Assembly: GCA_024401555.1 (NCBI GenBank) | Contig: JAKSKV010000002.1 | Location: 62,001 to 126,000, forward strand | Reading direction: 5' to 3' | DNA length: 64,000 bases | Origin: Paludibacteraceae bacterium | GTDB lineage: Bacteria; Bacteroidota; Bacteroidia; Bacteroidales; Paludibacteraceae | Shown: positions 34,048 through 43,126 of the stretch, piece by piece | How the letters are laid out: each line of letters begins with the position of its first letter | Position numbering within the stretch: position 1 is the first letter of the stretch | The notes under the pieces: generated by a model | What the model saw: only the letters and a program-made list of their open reading frames with translations | The model's database searches: none | Told to the model about the DNA's origin: nothing | Program-made: the position numbers and the translations under genes

Positions 34048-35190
34048 TTACTTTCCCTTGTACATATCTTCGTAATACTTCTCGTATTCACCGCTGGTGA
34101 TGTTGTCCATCCACTCTTGGTTGTCCAAATACCACTTCACGGTCTTTTCAATACCCTCCTCAAACTGAAGGCTTGGCTCCCAACCCAACTCTCTTTGCAA
34201 CTTGGTGGAGTCGATCGCATAGCGGGCGTCGTGGCCCAATCGATCAGTCACGTAAGTGATCAAATCCATATCCTCGCCCTCTTTACGACCCAACAAACGA
34301 TCCACCGTCTTGATCACCACCTTAATGATATCAATATTCTTCCACTCGTTGAATCCACCTATATTGTAAGTTTCCGCCACCTTACCATTGTGGAAAATCA
34401 CATCGATGGCACGGGCATGGTCCTCTACGAACAACCAGTCACGCACATTTTCTCCCTTACCATAAACAGGCAATGGCTTGCGATGACGGATGTTATTGAT
34501 AAACAACGGTATCAGCTTCTCTGGGAATTGGTAAGGACCATAGTTGTTAGAGCAGTTGGTCACAATGGTTGGCATGCCGTATGTGTCGTGGAAGGCACGC
34601 ACAAAGTGGTCTGACCCAGCCTTTGAGGCCGAATATGGCGAATGTGGGTTGTACTTGGTTGTCTCATAGAAGAAATCCTCTCCATAAGCCAAATGATGCT
34701 CACTACTTGAAGCGGTAGTGGAGAATGGCGGCTCAATACCCTCCGGATGCGTCATGGACAATGCGCCATAGACCTCATCTGTGGAGATATGATAGAAACG
34801 TTTTCCCTCGTATTTTTCAGGAAGAGATTCCCAATACAACTTAGCGGCTTGTAACAACGATAGCGTTCCCATCACATTGGTAATCGCAAAGGTGAAAGGA
34901 TCTTTGATAGAACGATCGACATGACTCTCAGCAGCCAAATGGATGATGCCATCAATCTTCTCATCCTGCATCAACTTGTAAAATGCGTCAAAATTGCAGA
35001 TATCCATTCTGACGAATTTGTAGTTAGGACGATCCTCGATATCCTTCAAATTGGCCAAATTACCAGCATAGGTCAATTTATCCAAGTTGATAATATTGTA
35101 ATCTGGGTACTTATTCACAAATAACCTCACGACGTGAGAGCCTATAAAACCGGCTCCACCCGTAATGACAATGTTTCTCTTAAAAGCCAT
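34048..35190 (-). CDS. rmlB: dTDP-glucose 4,6-dehydratase
   Basis: RmlB converts dTDP-glucose to dTDP-4-keto-6-deoxyglucose, the entry to rhamnose and many 6-deoxy or amino sugars. The 380-residue extended SDR has ITGGAGFIGSHVVRLF (residues 9-24), HLAAESHVDRSIKDP, the catalytic HISTDEVYGAL (Thr-Asp-Glu) and PYSASKAGSDHFVRAF (YxxxK), then TNCSNNYGPYQFPEKLIPLF. No rmlA, rmlC or rmlD is in the window. It lies 29 bp after wbpE. Confidence 0.93.
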   Translation of the reverse strand: MAFKRNIVITGGAGFIGSHVVRLFVNKYPDYNIINLDKLTYAGNLANLKDIEDRPNYKFVRMDICNFDAFYKLMQDEKIDGIIHLAAESHVDRSIKDPFTFAITNVMGTLSLLQAAKLYWESLPEKYEGKRFYHISTDEVYGALSMTHPEGIEPPFSTTASSSEHHLAYGEDFFYETTKYNPHSPYSASKAGSDHFVRAFHDTYGMPTIVTNCSNNYGPYQFPEKLIPLFINNIRHRKPLPVYGKGENVRDWLFVEDHARAIDVIFHNGKVAETYNIGGFNEWKNIDIIKVVIKTVDRLLGRKEGEDMDLITYVTDRLGHDARYAIDSTKLQRELGWEPSLQFEEGIEKTVKWYLDNQEWMDNITSGEYEKYYEDMYKGK

Positions 35191-35219
35191 ATGTTACTAT
35201 TTTATAATTCAATCGTGTA

Positions 35220-36353
35220 CTACACGCACTCAAAGAATTCATGTATCTTTCGGGATATGTACGCCAACACTTCATGCTTCAACTCCGTGTGCATCGGCAA
35301 TGACAGAACCACCTTCGATAAATGTTCAGCTACCGGGAAATCTCCAGGTCGATACCTATCGTCTCGGTAAGCCTTTTGCAAATGTAATGGAATTGGATAA
35401 TATATCATAGAAAAAATACCATTTACTTTCAAATATTGTTGCAAATCATCTCTCTTTTCTGCCGGAACTTGAATCGTGTACTGATGATAAGAATGGGTGG
35501 AATGGGGATTTTTCTTCGGAAGAATAATCTGCGGAATATCAGCAAGTGCCTCGTCATAAAAGCGAGCAGCAGCTTGCCGATGGTCGATATATTCCTCCAT
35601 ATGGTTCAACTTCACATCCAAAATGGCCGCTTGGATGCTGTCCAACCTTGAATTAACGCCTATCCGATCGTGGTGATAACGGACCGTCATGCCATGATTA
35701 GCAATGCACTTAGCCGTTTGCGCGATCTCATCATCATCCGTAAAGAGCGCCCCACCATCACCATAACATCCTAAATTTTTGGACGGGAAGAAGGAGGTGC
35801 AACCTATATGTCCCATGCAACCGGACCTTTTCACCTTTCCATCGGAGAAATGGTATTCAGACCCTATCGATTGGCAAGCGTCCTCCACCACAAAAAGATG
35901 ATGTTTCTCGGCCAAAGAGAGAATCGCCTCCATATCGGCATTTTGACCAAACAGATGGACGGGGACAATTGCCTTTGTTCTTGGTGTTATCGCCCTTTCC
36001 ACCGCTTCTGCAGAGAGGCAAAAAGTGTCCGGATCCACATCCACCACAACTGGCGTAAGTCCTAACAGAGCCACCACTTCGGCCGTCGCGATGAAAGTGA
36101 ATGTAGGAGTAATCACCTCATCTCCCGGTTTCAAGTCCAACGCCATCAAGGCAATCTGCAAAGCATCCGTTCCATTTCCGACAGGAATCACGTGCTTCAC
36201 ACCCAAATAAGCCTCGAAGTGTTGTTGAAAACGATTTACGGCACCACCCTTCACGAATTCAGTAGAGTCCAACACATCCTGGATCGCTCCATCTATTTCA
36301 TCCTTTATTCTGAGGTATTGGCCTTTCAGATCGACCATAGGAATCTGTTCCAT
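35220..36353 (-). CDS. wbpE: PLP-dependent sugar aminotransferase (WbpE type)
   Basis: DegT/DnrJ/EryC1/StrS aminotransferase of 377 residues. It would aminate the C3 keto group made by WbpB, with glutamate as donor. VIPVGNGTDALQIALMAL and EVITPTFTFIATAEVV form the cofactor pocket, VVEDACQSIGSEY the Asp/Gln pair, and TSFFPSKNLGCYGDGGA carries the PLP lysine. The start VDLKGQYLRIKDEIDGAI and length fit WbpE/WlbC. It starts 10 bases after truA, which makes it the first glycan gene behind the dapA-truA pair. Confidence 0.85.
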   Translation of the reverse strand: MEQIPMVDLKGQYLRIKDEIDGAIQDVLDSTEFVKGGAVNRFQQHFEAYLGVKHVIPVGNGTDALQIALMALDLKPGDEVITPTFTFIATAEVVALLGLTPVVVDVDPDTFCLSAEAVERAITPRTKAIVPVHLFGQNADMEAILSLAEKHHLFVVEDACQSIGSEYHFSDGKVKRSGCMGHIGCTSFFPSKNLGCYGDGGALFTDDDEIAQTAKCIANHGMTVRYHHDRIGVNSRLDSIQAAILDVKLNHMEEYIDHRQAAARFYDEALADIPQIILPKKNPHSTHSYHQYTIQVPAEKRDDLQQYLKVNGIFSMIYYPIPLHLQKAYRDDRYRPGDFPVAEHLSKVVLSLPMHTELKHEVLAYISRKIHEFFECV

Positions 36354-36363
36354 ACGCTACGCT

Positions 36364-37092
36364 TTAATATTCCACATCGCATAAATACAACCCTTCTGCC
36401 GGGGCCGACGTGCCTGCTAAACAACGATCTTTTTTCTCGATAATCTCACGGAATCCCGCCACGCTTAATTTTCCCTTTCCCACTTCCAACATGGTCCCCA
36501 CAATCGCACGTACCATATTTCGAAGGAATCGATCCGCTTGCACGGTGAAAACGAGGCAATCGGACTCATACCCCCACTCGGCACGCATAATTTTGCAGTT
36601 ATTGGTTTTCGTATCGGTATGGACCTTGGAAAAACTGGTGAAATCTGTATAATCGAATAGTGTGGCGGCCGCCTCATTCATCATCTCCACATTCAAAGGG
36701 AAGGTCATTTTTGCGGCCAAATCGGTCAAAAACGGACTTTTGGACCTAGTAATGTAGTATTTATATGTTCTTGATTTTGCATCAAAACGGGCATGAAAAT
36801 CATCTGCTACCCTCTTAATATCGTGCACAGCGATATCCAAGGGAAGCAGACTATTTAACTTGTTAACCAAATTTCTGGAATCGACGATTTCATCCTCATA
36901 GTCGAAATGGGCGGCCATCCGCTTGGCATGAACCCCGGCATCTGTCCTACCCGCCCCTGTCAGCTCAATCTCTTTCCGCAAAACAAGGGATAAGGCTGCG
37001 GTCAATTCAGACTGTACAGTCACGCCATTGGGCTGTATCTGCCATCCATGATAATGGGTCCCCTTGTACGAAAAGCCGATTAGATAACGCAT
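36364..37092 (-). CDS. truA: tRNA pseudouridine(38-40) synthase
   Basis: TruA makes pseudouridine at positions 38-40 in the anticodon stem-loop. [20 protein letters not shown] opens the protein, and [20 protein letters not shown] has the catalytic Asp at residue 51. [20 protein letters not shown] [17 protein letters not shown] and [20 protein letters not shown] are the remaining family blocks. The 242-residue length is normal. It follows dapA by 15 bases. Confidence 0.95.
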   Translation of the reverse strand: MRYLIGFSYKGTHYHGWQIQPNGVTVQSELTAALSLVLRKEIELTGAGRTDAGVHAKRMAAHFDYEDEIVDSRNLVNKLNSLLPLDIAVHDIKRVADDFHARFDAKSRTYKYYITRSKSPFLTDLAAKMTFPLNVEMMNEAAATLFDYTDFTSFSKVHTDTKTNNCKIMRAEWGYESDCLVFTVQADRFLRNMVRAIVGTMLEVGKGKLSVAGFREIIEKKDRCLAGTSAPAEGLYLCDVEY

Positions 37093-37107
37093 GAATCGCC
37101 TTCGTCT

Positions 37108-38001
37108 CTAACACTTGATATTTAGGCCATTCAAGACCTCTCTGATCTTCTCGTAAGTCGTCATTCTGGTCGGAACGAGAGGCAATCGCAATCGATTGTT
37201 GATGTAACCCATCAACGAGAGCATACACTTTGCACCCGCAGGATTTCCATCCACAAACAACAAATCAAACAAATCAGTGAACTTCTGATGGATTTGTCGC
37301 GCCGACTCATAATCACCTTGCAAAGAGAGTCTAACCATACGGCCAAACTCCTTAGGGAAGGCGTTTCCAATCACGGAAATAACACCTTGCGCACCCATCG
37401 TGATCAATGGGTAGGTAATGCCATCGTCGCCCGAAATCACCATGAAATCTTTAGGTTTCCTCTTGATGATATCGTTGATTTGATCCATATTTCCGCAGGC
37501 CTCCTTAATGGCGATGATATTCTTGAAATCACGGGCCAAACGTACCGTGGTCTCCACCTGCATATTCACACCCGTACGACCAGGAACGTTGTAAAGGATT
37601 ACTGGTACTGGAGAGGCCTCAGCAATGGCCTTATAATGTTGGTAAATACCCTCTTGGGATGGCTTGTTGTAGTATGGCACAACAGACAATATAGCATCGA
37701 TTCCGGTGAAATCATCGGTTTTTAACTTTTCAACGACAGCCTTGGTATTGTTGCCACCCACACCCAAAACGATAGGCACTTGGCCCTTCACCTTATTTTG
37801 GACAAATTGGATAACAGATTTCTTCTCCTCCTCGGACAAAGTCGGCGTCTCCGCCGTGGTGCCCAACACTACCAAATAATCGATTCCATTCTGCAATTGG
37901 TAATCCAACAATCTACCAAATGCATCCCAATCGATACTCTCATCTTCCTTAAATGGGGTTATCAGAGCGATTCCCAATCCTGTAAATTTCGTCTGTACCA
38001 T
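37108..38001 (-). CDS. dapA: 4-hydroxy-tetrahydrodipicolinate synthase
   Basis: DapA condenses pyruvate with aspartate semialdehyde, the first step of the lysine and meso-diaminopimelate branch. The (beta/alpha)8 barrel has LGTTAETPTLSEEEK, PVILYNVPGRTGVNM with the catalytic Tyr137 and IIAIKEACGNMDQI with the Schiff-base Lys166, plus SGDDG and GAQGVISVIGN. It has 297 residues. A -7 box directly upstream (38029-38036) gives it its own promoter, which probably also drives truA and the first glycan genes. Confidence 0.95.
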   Translation of the reverse strand: MVQTKFTGLGIALITPFKEDESIDWDAFGRLLDYQLQNGIDYLVVLGTTAETPTLSEEEKKSVIQFVQNKVKGQVPIVLGVGGNNTKAVVEKLKTDDFTGIDAILSVVPYYNKPSQEGIYQHYKAIAEASPVPVILYNVPGRTGVNMQVETTVRLARDFKNIIAIKEACGNMDQINDIIKRKPKDFMVISGDDGITYPLITMGAQGVISVIGNAFPKEFGRMVRLSLQGDYESARQIHQKFTDLFDLLFVDGNPAGAKCMLSLMGYINNRLRLPLVPTRMTTYEKIREVLNGLNIKC

Positions 38002-38028
38002 AGACTATCTCCAAAATTATCTGGAACG

Positions 38029-38036
38029 CAAAGTTA
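38029..38036 (-). promoter_or_regulatory. -7 box for dapA
   Basis: TAACTTTG on the minus strand fits TAnnTTTG exactly and lies 27 bases before the dapA ATG. Confidence 0.55.
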
Positions 38037-38045
38037 TAAAAATTA

Positions 38046-38576
38046 TCACTTCGTTTTAATGGTCCTCAGATAAAATAATATTTGATCTAATAATTGTTCC
38101 TCTGCCGCACCCGCCGACATGGACATCTTTAAGTCATAAAAATCATACAAAGGCTTATCCAAACCACACTTACAATGGGCGGTCGAGATCATAGCCAAAT
38201 ACTTCAACGGAAGCGACTCCTTTCTGGTTAAATCAATCAGGACATCATAATTTTCCGAGAGGAATTTTCCCGTAATGATATTATTGGGTTTCTCCAACAA
38301 GGAGATCGATTTCCTATCGAAAAAGAAAACATTTTCAGAATCTCCCGTACGGGGGTCATATTTCGGAATCATGCACCAAATTTTCACCTTTTTATCGGAT
38401 ACTTTTTGGTATAATTTTGAAAAGAGCGCGTGGTTGATGTGTTCGACATCGAGCAGAATCAGCACAGATGACACATCGTCCCAATTGATGAAGCGCTTGT
38501 CACGTACCCTCTTCGTCTTTTTCAAGAAAGAGGTGGCGCTACTATCAATGTATTTCCTTTTCAAATTCAAAAACAT
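38046..38576 (-). CDS. Conserved Bacteroidota protein of unknown function (DUF6913-like)
   Basis: A cytosolic protein of 176 residues (MFLNLKRKYID...) without signal or membrane segment. It fits a small protein often found near dapA in Bacteroidota, with the motifs IPKYDPRTGD and LIDLTRKESLPLKYLAMIS (the latter like a conserved NFD/LIDL-containing stretch). I use the ATG at 38576: the longer ORF starts with TTG at 38609, which lies at or before the expected transcription start of the -7 box at 38617-38624. Function unknown. Confidence 0.7.
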   Translation of the reverse strand: MFLNLKRKYIDSSATSFLKKTKRVRDKRFINWDDVSSVLILLDVEHINHALFSKLYQKVSDKKVKIWCMIPKYDPRTGDSENVFFFDRKSISLLEKPNNIITGKFLSENYDVLIDLTRKESLPLKYLAMISTAHCKCGLDKPLYDFYDLKMSMSAGAAEEQLLDQILFYLRTIKTK

Positions 38577-38616
38577 GATACTCTCCTTGTTTTTTCTTCC
38601 AACACTCAATAATTTG

Positions 38617-38624
38617 CAAATATA
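38617..38624 (-). promoter_or_regulatory. -7 box for the DUF6913-like gene
   Basis: TATATTTG on the minus strand is a perfect TAnnTTTG. It places the transcription start near 38610 and so favours the ATG at 38576 over the upstream TTG. Confidence 0.5.
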
Positions 38625-38701
38625 GTCATTTTCGGACTAAACGCATCATTTTTTTCTCAACTATCCGTCCGACCGTAAAACCTCACATTAATGAGCCAAT
38701 G

Positions 38702-40870
38702 TTAATGAGCTAATGTAACGGAAAGGCCGAACTTCACGTAAGTAGGATCCATCGCATATCCTCGCATATACAATGAATTATAACGATTGGTCCACAACTT
38801 ATTCAAATGGTTCAACTCAACATAGAAACGGGCCCGCTTCAAATGGAAATTCAAAAAGAGATTCATTTGGAGGTAATCGCCATACTTTCCATAATGCTCG
38901 TTTTCAGGATTCTGCAAGAAAAATTGTCCCGTCGCCGGCAAATAGTTCGGTGCATAATAGGCCGAATTCCAACGGGCATCCACTCCGAATTGAAGATTCA
39001 ACACCTTGAATATATTATCAAAACGAAGATAGGCTGCGGAATACCAGTTCAAAGAGGGCAACGGCAGGATGGTTTCGTTGCTGCACTTTTGCAACACCAA
39101 ATCATTGTCCCAATGGAAACGCCAAACACTCGCTCTCTCCCGGATAGCTAAGGATAAGAGTTGGATCGTTCCGTCATATTGCGATGGCGTGGCATCTTTT
39201 CCCCAATAGATATAATTCGATAAATTCTTCATTGTTGCAGTCATGGAGAGACCGAGTTTATCGTAAAATGCGAAGGTTGGGAATCGCAACGTACCATCCA
39301 CGGAGATCGTGTTCCGGTAGTCGAAATCCCTATTCCACTCAATGTGGTTAGAAAAGTAATGCTCCTCAAAGAAGTCTGGACACTCACGGACATACGATGC
39401 ATTCGCCTCTATCTCCACGCGTTGTTTACCCCAATACGCCTTACTGGAGAGACTTCCGCCTAAATTCAAACTTCCCGCCCGCTCCTTTTCATCCAAAAAG
39501 AAGTATTCACCGTAAAAATCGTAGGTGATAGCCTCTCCGCTATGTTTGGAGAGTTTCGCACCAATACCCAATTTTTTCTTGTAGGTGGAACTATACATCG
39601 GATTCATCAGATGGCCCAATGAATCATTGTAATGGGTAACAGGTCCGGAGGCTAATGACCTCTCCTTGTCCCAATAGGAATACTTCTTGATATCAAAGGT
39701 GAGATAGGCCGCCAAACCAAACTTCATCAACTTGTTGAACTCCTCATTCAACGTGATGCCGACAGAGTGTTGCATCCGCCAAAAATGGGTGGAATCGACC
39801 GTATTCAAGGAGTCGCACAACAACTTATCATTCAATCCATACGAATGGTAAAAACTATCGATATCAGCATCCAAACCACGCTCATAATAGCGGCGCCAAT
39901 CCGCCTCTGACTTGAATGTATAGAAGATGGAGGTGACGGGAATAAACTCTGTTTTGAATGAATCCTTAGCCACCTCGATATCCCGTTCGATGCCAAAATG
40001 TTTTTTCAAGTTCAGATAGGAGTTCCAGTTATGGACCTTGTTCCATGCGTTATTATCGGTGAATACAGGAATATTGACAGGGTCCATATTACCCGTATTC
40101 TTCGGATCGACAATGTATTTATCATCGGTGAAACCACCACTTTCATAAGATTCGAATCCGTTGAAGGATAAGGCTGCCATGTATTCGAACTTTCCGCCCT
40201 GATAAGAGGAAAAGAATCCCGCATTGCGGTACTTGGTGGAGAGCGAAACATAAGGGCCATAAGCCTTTACCCAATTTCCATACATACCAAAATTCAATTT
40301 GGCATTGGCATTCACCGTAAAGAGTCCATCGATAGAACGATTATCCCTGTTGTGGGTGCCACCTCCATAATAATCTACGAATGAGAATGGTATCTTGGTA
40401 TTATAATACTGGATTTCATCGATGGAACGGTAAAACATCTGATAAGGACGGAAAAAGATATAGTCGGTTTTGTTCGACCTGTCCGCAAAAATGGCCGACT
40501 GGGACGGCGATCCTAAATTTCCCAACGTCTGCAATGTAACCGTCTGTTTTAAGGCGCGGTTATTGACATAAAACTCCGCCATAGAGGTATCCAACGCGCC
40601 CTCCGTTTTATAGCCGACAGGCCCCTCTGAACGCCAACAATAAATATGGCGATTGGCCCAAAGAGAATCCAACGCTCTACGTTTGGTCAGCTCCTTTTCA
40701 GACAACTCCTGCTTACGCTTCTCTCGTTTGCTTTTCGTCGACACATCGCCCTGCGAGGCAAGCGTATCCACTTTTACCTCTTGAACAGAAAGGGAATCCT
40801 CCGCAACGGAAACAACCCACGCAGGAACCCACAACATGATCGACAATAATATTTTCGTATATAAATTCAT
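38702..40870 (-). CDS. Putative outer membrane porin (Porin_10-like)
   Basis: A 722-residue protein with a signal peptide (MNLYTKILLSIMLWVPAWVV), a lysine/glutamate-rich linker (residues 45-65) and then a long series of alternating aromatic strands (FEYMAALSFNGFESY, YDFYGEYFFLDEK, ARFYVELNHLNKLW) ending in a beta-signal-like KFGLSVTLAH. This matches the 'putative porin' family of Bacteroidota, a beta-barrel of unknown substrate. It lies 25 bp after the YjdF-like gene and was probably transcribed with it. Confidence 0.8.
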   Translation of the reverse strand: MNLYTKILLSIMLWVPAWVVSVAEDSLSVQEVKVDTLASQGDVSTKSKREKRKQELSEKELTKRRALDSLWANRHIYCWRSEGPVGYKTEGALDTSMAEFYVNNRALKQTVTLQTLGNLGSPSQSAIFADRSNKTDYIFFRPYQMFYRSIDEIQYYNTKIPFSFVDYYGGGTHNRDNRSIDGLFTVNANAKLNFGMYGNWVKAYGPYVSLSTKYRNAGFFSSYQGGKFEYMAALSFNGFESYESGGFTDDKYIVDPKNTGNMDPVNIPVFTDNNAWNKVHNWNSYLNLKKHFGIERDIEVAKDSFKTEFIPVTSIFYTFKSEADWRRYYERGLDADIDSFYHSYGLNDKLLCDSLNTVDSTHFWRMQHSVGITLNEEFNKLMKFGLAAYLTFDIKKYSYWDKERSLASGPVTHYNDSLGHLMNPMYSSTYKKKLGIGAKLSKHSGEAITYDFYGEYFFLDEKERAGSLNLGGSLSSKAYWGKQRVEIEANASYVRECPDFFEEHYFSNHIEWNRDFDYRNTISVDGTLRFPTFAFYDKLGLSMTATMKNLSNYIYWGKDATPSQYDGTIQLLSLAIRERASVWRFHWDNDLVLQKCSNETILPLPSLNWYSAAYLRFDNIFKVLNLQFGVDARWNSAYYAPNYLPATGQFFLQNPENEHYGKYGDYLQMNLFLNFHLKRARFYVELNHLNKLWTNRYNSLYMRGYAMDPTYVKFGLSVTLAH

Positions 40871-40895
40871 ATCAAACTTTAAACTTTCAAAATCT

Positions 40896-41540
40896 TTATG
40901 ATTCCACAGAAATGCGAGGAATGTTCCTCCATTTGTAGCGGAACCAAAGCACCATAGCCGTCAATGCACCGATAAATGCCCACAAAATATCCTTCTGGGT
41001 ATCAAATGGATCACCTTGCGCACCCACAAAATCTTCAGCGCCCTCCACTGAGTATATCAAGGTTGCGTACTCTATCAATTCGTACACCGCACTCACCGCC
41101 ATAGAGACGCTCACCGCCAAAAACATCGGGAAAGCTCCCTTATGCGTCACACCTTTGGCCACCAAGAGTTGACGGCACGCCAGATATGGGGTGAATCCCT
41201 GCATAAAATGACCCAATTTATCGTAATTATTACGGGTCCAGCCCAAGGTTTGTCCCAAGAAATCATCTGGATTGAAGAAGGGAACTCTCGGATAAGAGAA
41301 GATACCGCCAATCACCAAAACGAAGGCGTGGAAAATAAAGACGGCATGAAGGAACGCTGGCAAACGAACCCCCTTCGCCGTTAAAGACAAAAGGAAGAAC
41401 AGACCGATAAACGCTGGCGCAGACTCCATAATCCATACGGAGGTGTCGTAAGAAGCCATCACCGAAAAGGCGCAAACGAGAGTCACTCCCAAATAGAGGA
41501 GAAACACTTGGTCCTTCATTATTTTACCATTGTCTGTCAT
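40896..41540 (-). CDS. DUF2238 (YjdF-like) inner membrane protein
   Basis: A 214-residue protein with about six membrane helices and the family stretches FFNPDDFLGQTLGWTRNNYD, RLGHF-like KLGHFMQGFTPYLACRQLL and AVYELIEYATLIYS followed by GDPFDTQKDILWA. The D, H, E and D residues of these motifs are conserved in YjdF-type proteins, whose function is unknown. The ATG at 41519 (MKDQV) is an equally possible start. A -7 box lies at 41574-41581. Confidence 0.8.
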   Translation of the reverse strand: MTDNGKIMKDQVFLLYLGVTLVCAFSVMASYDTSVWIMESAPAFIGLFFLLSLTAKGVRLPAFLHAVFIFHAFVLVIGGIFSYPRVPFFNPDDFLGQTLGWTRNNYDKLGHFMQGFTPYLACRQLLVAKGVTHKGAFPMFLAVSVSMAVSAVYELIEYATLIYSVEGAEDFVGAQGDPFDTQKDILWAFIGALTAMVLWFRYKWRNIPRISVES

Positions 41541-41573
41541 GCGGTTAATACCAATTCACTTTTACATAGAACG

Positions 41574-41581
41574 CAAAAATA
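41574..41581 (-). promoter_or_regulatory. -7 box for the YjdF-like gene and porin
   Basis: TATTTTTG on the minus strand fits TAnnTTTG, about 35 bases before the gene start. No good -33 element is seen. Confidence 0.5.
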
Positions 41582-41661
41582 CAAATTAAATTTAGATTAA
41601 AAGGTAGGTCAATGATGAAAAATCCCAACCGAACATTCAATGCCAACCATAACTTCTCATA

Positions 41662-41692
41662 TTAATTCTTAATTCTTAATTCTTAATTCTTA
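41662..41692. repeat. Heptamer tandem repeat TTAATTC
   Basis: Four exact copies of TTAATTC followed by a partial fifth. The repeat ends 10 bases before the purM -7 box and covers the place where a -33 element would sit. Confidence 0.85.
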
Positions 41693-41701
41693 AATTTTTC
41701 C

Positions 41702-41709
41702 TACCTTTG
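41702..41709 (+). promoter_or_regulatory. -7 box for purM
   Basis: TACCTTTG is a perfect TAnnTTTG and lies 62 bases before the purM ATG. The -33 region is made of the TTAATTC heptamers. Confidence 0.6.
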
Positions 41710-41770
41710 TAGTCAAAAGCGCTCTTACAACGCTTTTCAAGATTTGTAATAAAAGAAAAACGATAATATT

Positions 41771-42937
41771 ATGAGTGACCAACGTTACAATCTTCGTGGA
41801 GTTTCCGCCAGCAAGGAGGATGTCCATAACGCAATCAAGAATATCGACAAAGGCATTTTCCCAAAAGCCTTTTGTAAGATAATCCCCGATATTTTGGGTG
41901 GAGATCCAGCCTACTGCAACATCATGCATGCGGATGGTGCCGGTACGAAATCCTCTTTAGCATATCTTTATTGGAAGGAAACAGGTGACCTATCCGTTTG
42001 GAAAGGCATCGCGCAAGATGCGTTGATCATGAATATCGACGATTTACTCTGCGTTGGAGCAACCGACAATATCTTGGTATCCTCCACCATCGGAAGAAAC
42101 AAACTTCTCGTTCCTGGCGAGGTGATATCAGCGATCATCAACGGTACAGACGAATTGCTAGCCGAACTCCGTGAAATGGGTGTAGGCGTCTATGCTACCG
42201 GCGGCGAGACCGCTGATGTGGGCGACTTGGTACGTACCATCATCGTGGACAGCACCGTTACTTGTAGAATGAAGCGTTCCGACGTGATCGACAACGCGAA
42301 CATCCAACCAGGCGATGTCATCGTAGGTTTGGCATCATACGGACAGGCCACTTACGAGAAGGAGTACAACGGCGGTATGGGCAGCAACGGATTGACCTCC
42401 GCGCGCCACGACGTATTCGCCAAGTATTTGGCAAAGAAATATCCAGAGAGTTTCGATGCGGCCGTTCCCGACGAACTGGTATATTCAGGTGGCCTAAAAT
42501 TGACTGATGCGGTAGAGAATTGTCCTGTGAACGCAGGAAAGATGGTACTCTCTCCTACCCGCACCTACGCTCCGGTCATCAAAAAGATCTTGGACCAACT
42601 TCGTCCATCCATCCACGGTATGATCCACTGTTCAGGCGGTGCGCAGACCAAGGTGCTACACTTTGTTGAGAATGTGAAGATCACCAAGAACAACATGTTC
42701 CCTGTACCGCCATTGTTCAAGACCATCCAAGAGCAATCAAAGACCGATTGGCAAGAGATGTACAAGGTATTCAACATGGGACACCGTTTCGAAATCTACT
42801 TGCCAAAGGAGAAGGCTGACGAGGTGATCAGCATATCCAAATCATTCGGAATCGACGCTCAAATCGTCGGTTTTGTGGAGAAATCGGAGAAGACACAACT
42901 TGTTATAGAGAGCGAGTTCGGAATATTCGAATATTAA
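41771..42937 (+). CDS. purM: Phosphoribosylformylglycinamidine cyclo-ligase (AIR synthase)
   Basis: PurM closes the imidazole ring in purine synthesis, using ATP to convert FGAM to AIR. The 388-residue protein has the AIRS N-terminal motif CNIMHADGAGTKSSLAYLYW, then QDALIMNIDDLLCVGATDN and TGGETADVGDLVRTI; the C-terminal domain has MIHCSGGAQTKVLHF and FNMGHRFEIY. It is longer than the enterobacterial enzyme, as usual in Bacteroidota. It stands alone between its promoter and a hairpin terminator. Confidence 0.92.
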   Translation: MSDQRYNLRGVSASKEDVHNAIKNIDKGIFPKAFCKIIPDILGGDPAYCNIMHADGAGTKSSLAYLYWKETGDLSVWKGIAQDALIMNIDDLLCVGATDNILVSSTIGRNKLLVPGEVISAIINGTDELLAELREMGVGVYATGGETADVGDLVRTIIVDSTVTCRMKRSDVIDNANIQPGDVIVGLASYGQATYEKEYNGGMGSNGLTSARHDVFAKYLAKKYPESFDAAVPDELVYSGGLKLTDAVENCPVNAGKMVLSPTRTYAPVIKKILDQLRPSIHGMIHCSGGAQTKVLHFVENVKITKNNMFPVPPLFKTIQEQSKTDWQEMYKVFNMGHRFEIYLPKEKADEVISISKSFGIDAQIVGFVEKSEKTQLVIESEFGIFEY

Positions 42938-42960
42938 TCCTACTCCCCATATTTTTCGAC

Positions 42961-42988
42961 GAAGGGCATTCCACAAGGGATGTCCTTC
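42961..42988 (+). terminator. Hairpin after purM
   Basis: GAAGGGCATTCC and GGGATGTCCTTC pair over 12 positions (with G-T pairs) around ACAA, 23 bases after the purM stop. The T-tract is weak. Confidence 0.5.
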
Positions 42989-43066
42989 TTGCGTTATGAC
43001 ACCTCCATTCTTTGAAAAAAAATCGCCTATCATTGAAAAATCAAATGATTATCTAATCAAAACAAC

Positions 43067-43074
43067 TATATTTG
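43067..43074 (+). promoter_or_regulatory. -7 box for the CotH-family gene
   Basis: TATATTTG, a perfect TAnnTTTG, 53 bases before the ATG. No TTTG at the usual -33 distance. Confidence 0.55.
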
Positions 43075-43126
43075 TCTTGAAAATGAAAAGCACAAAATTC
43101 ACAAAACAACCATAAACAGAACTATT

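Noticed and set aside
38577..38609. TTG start for the DUF6913-like gene
   Set aside because: It lies at the predicted transcription start; the ATG at 38576 leaves a normal short leader.
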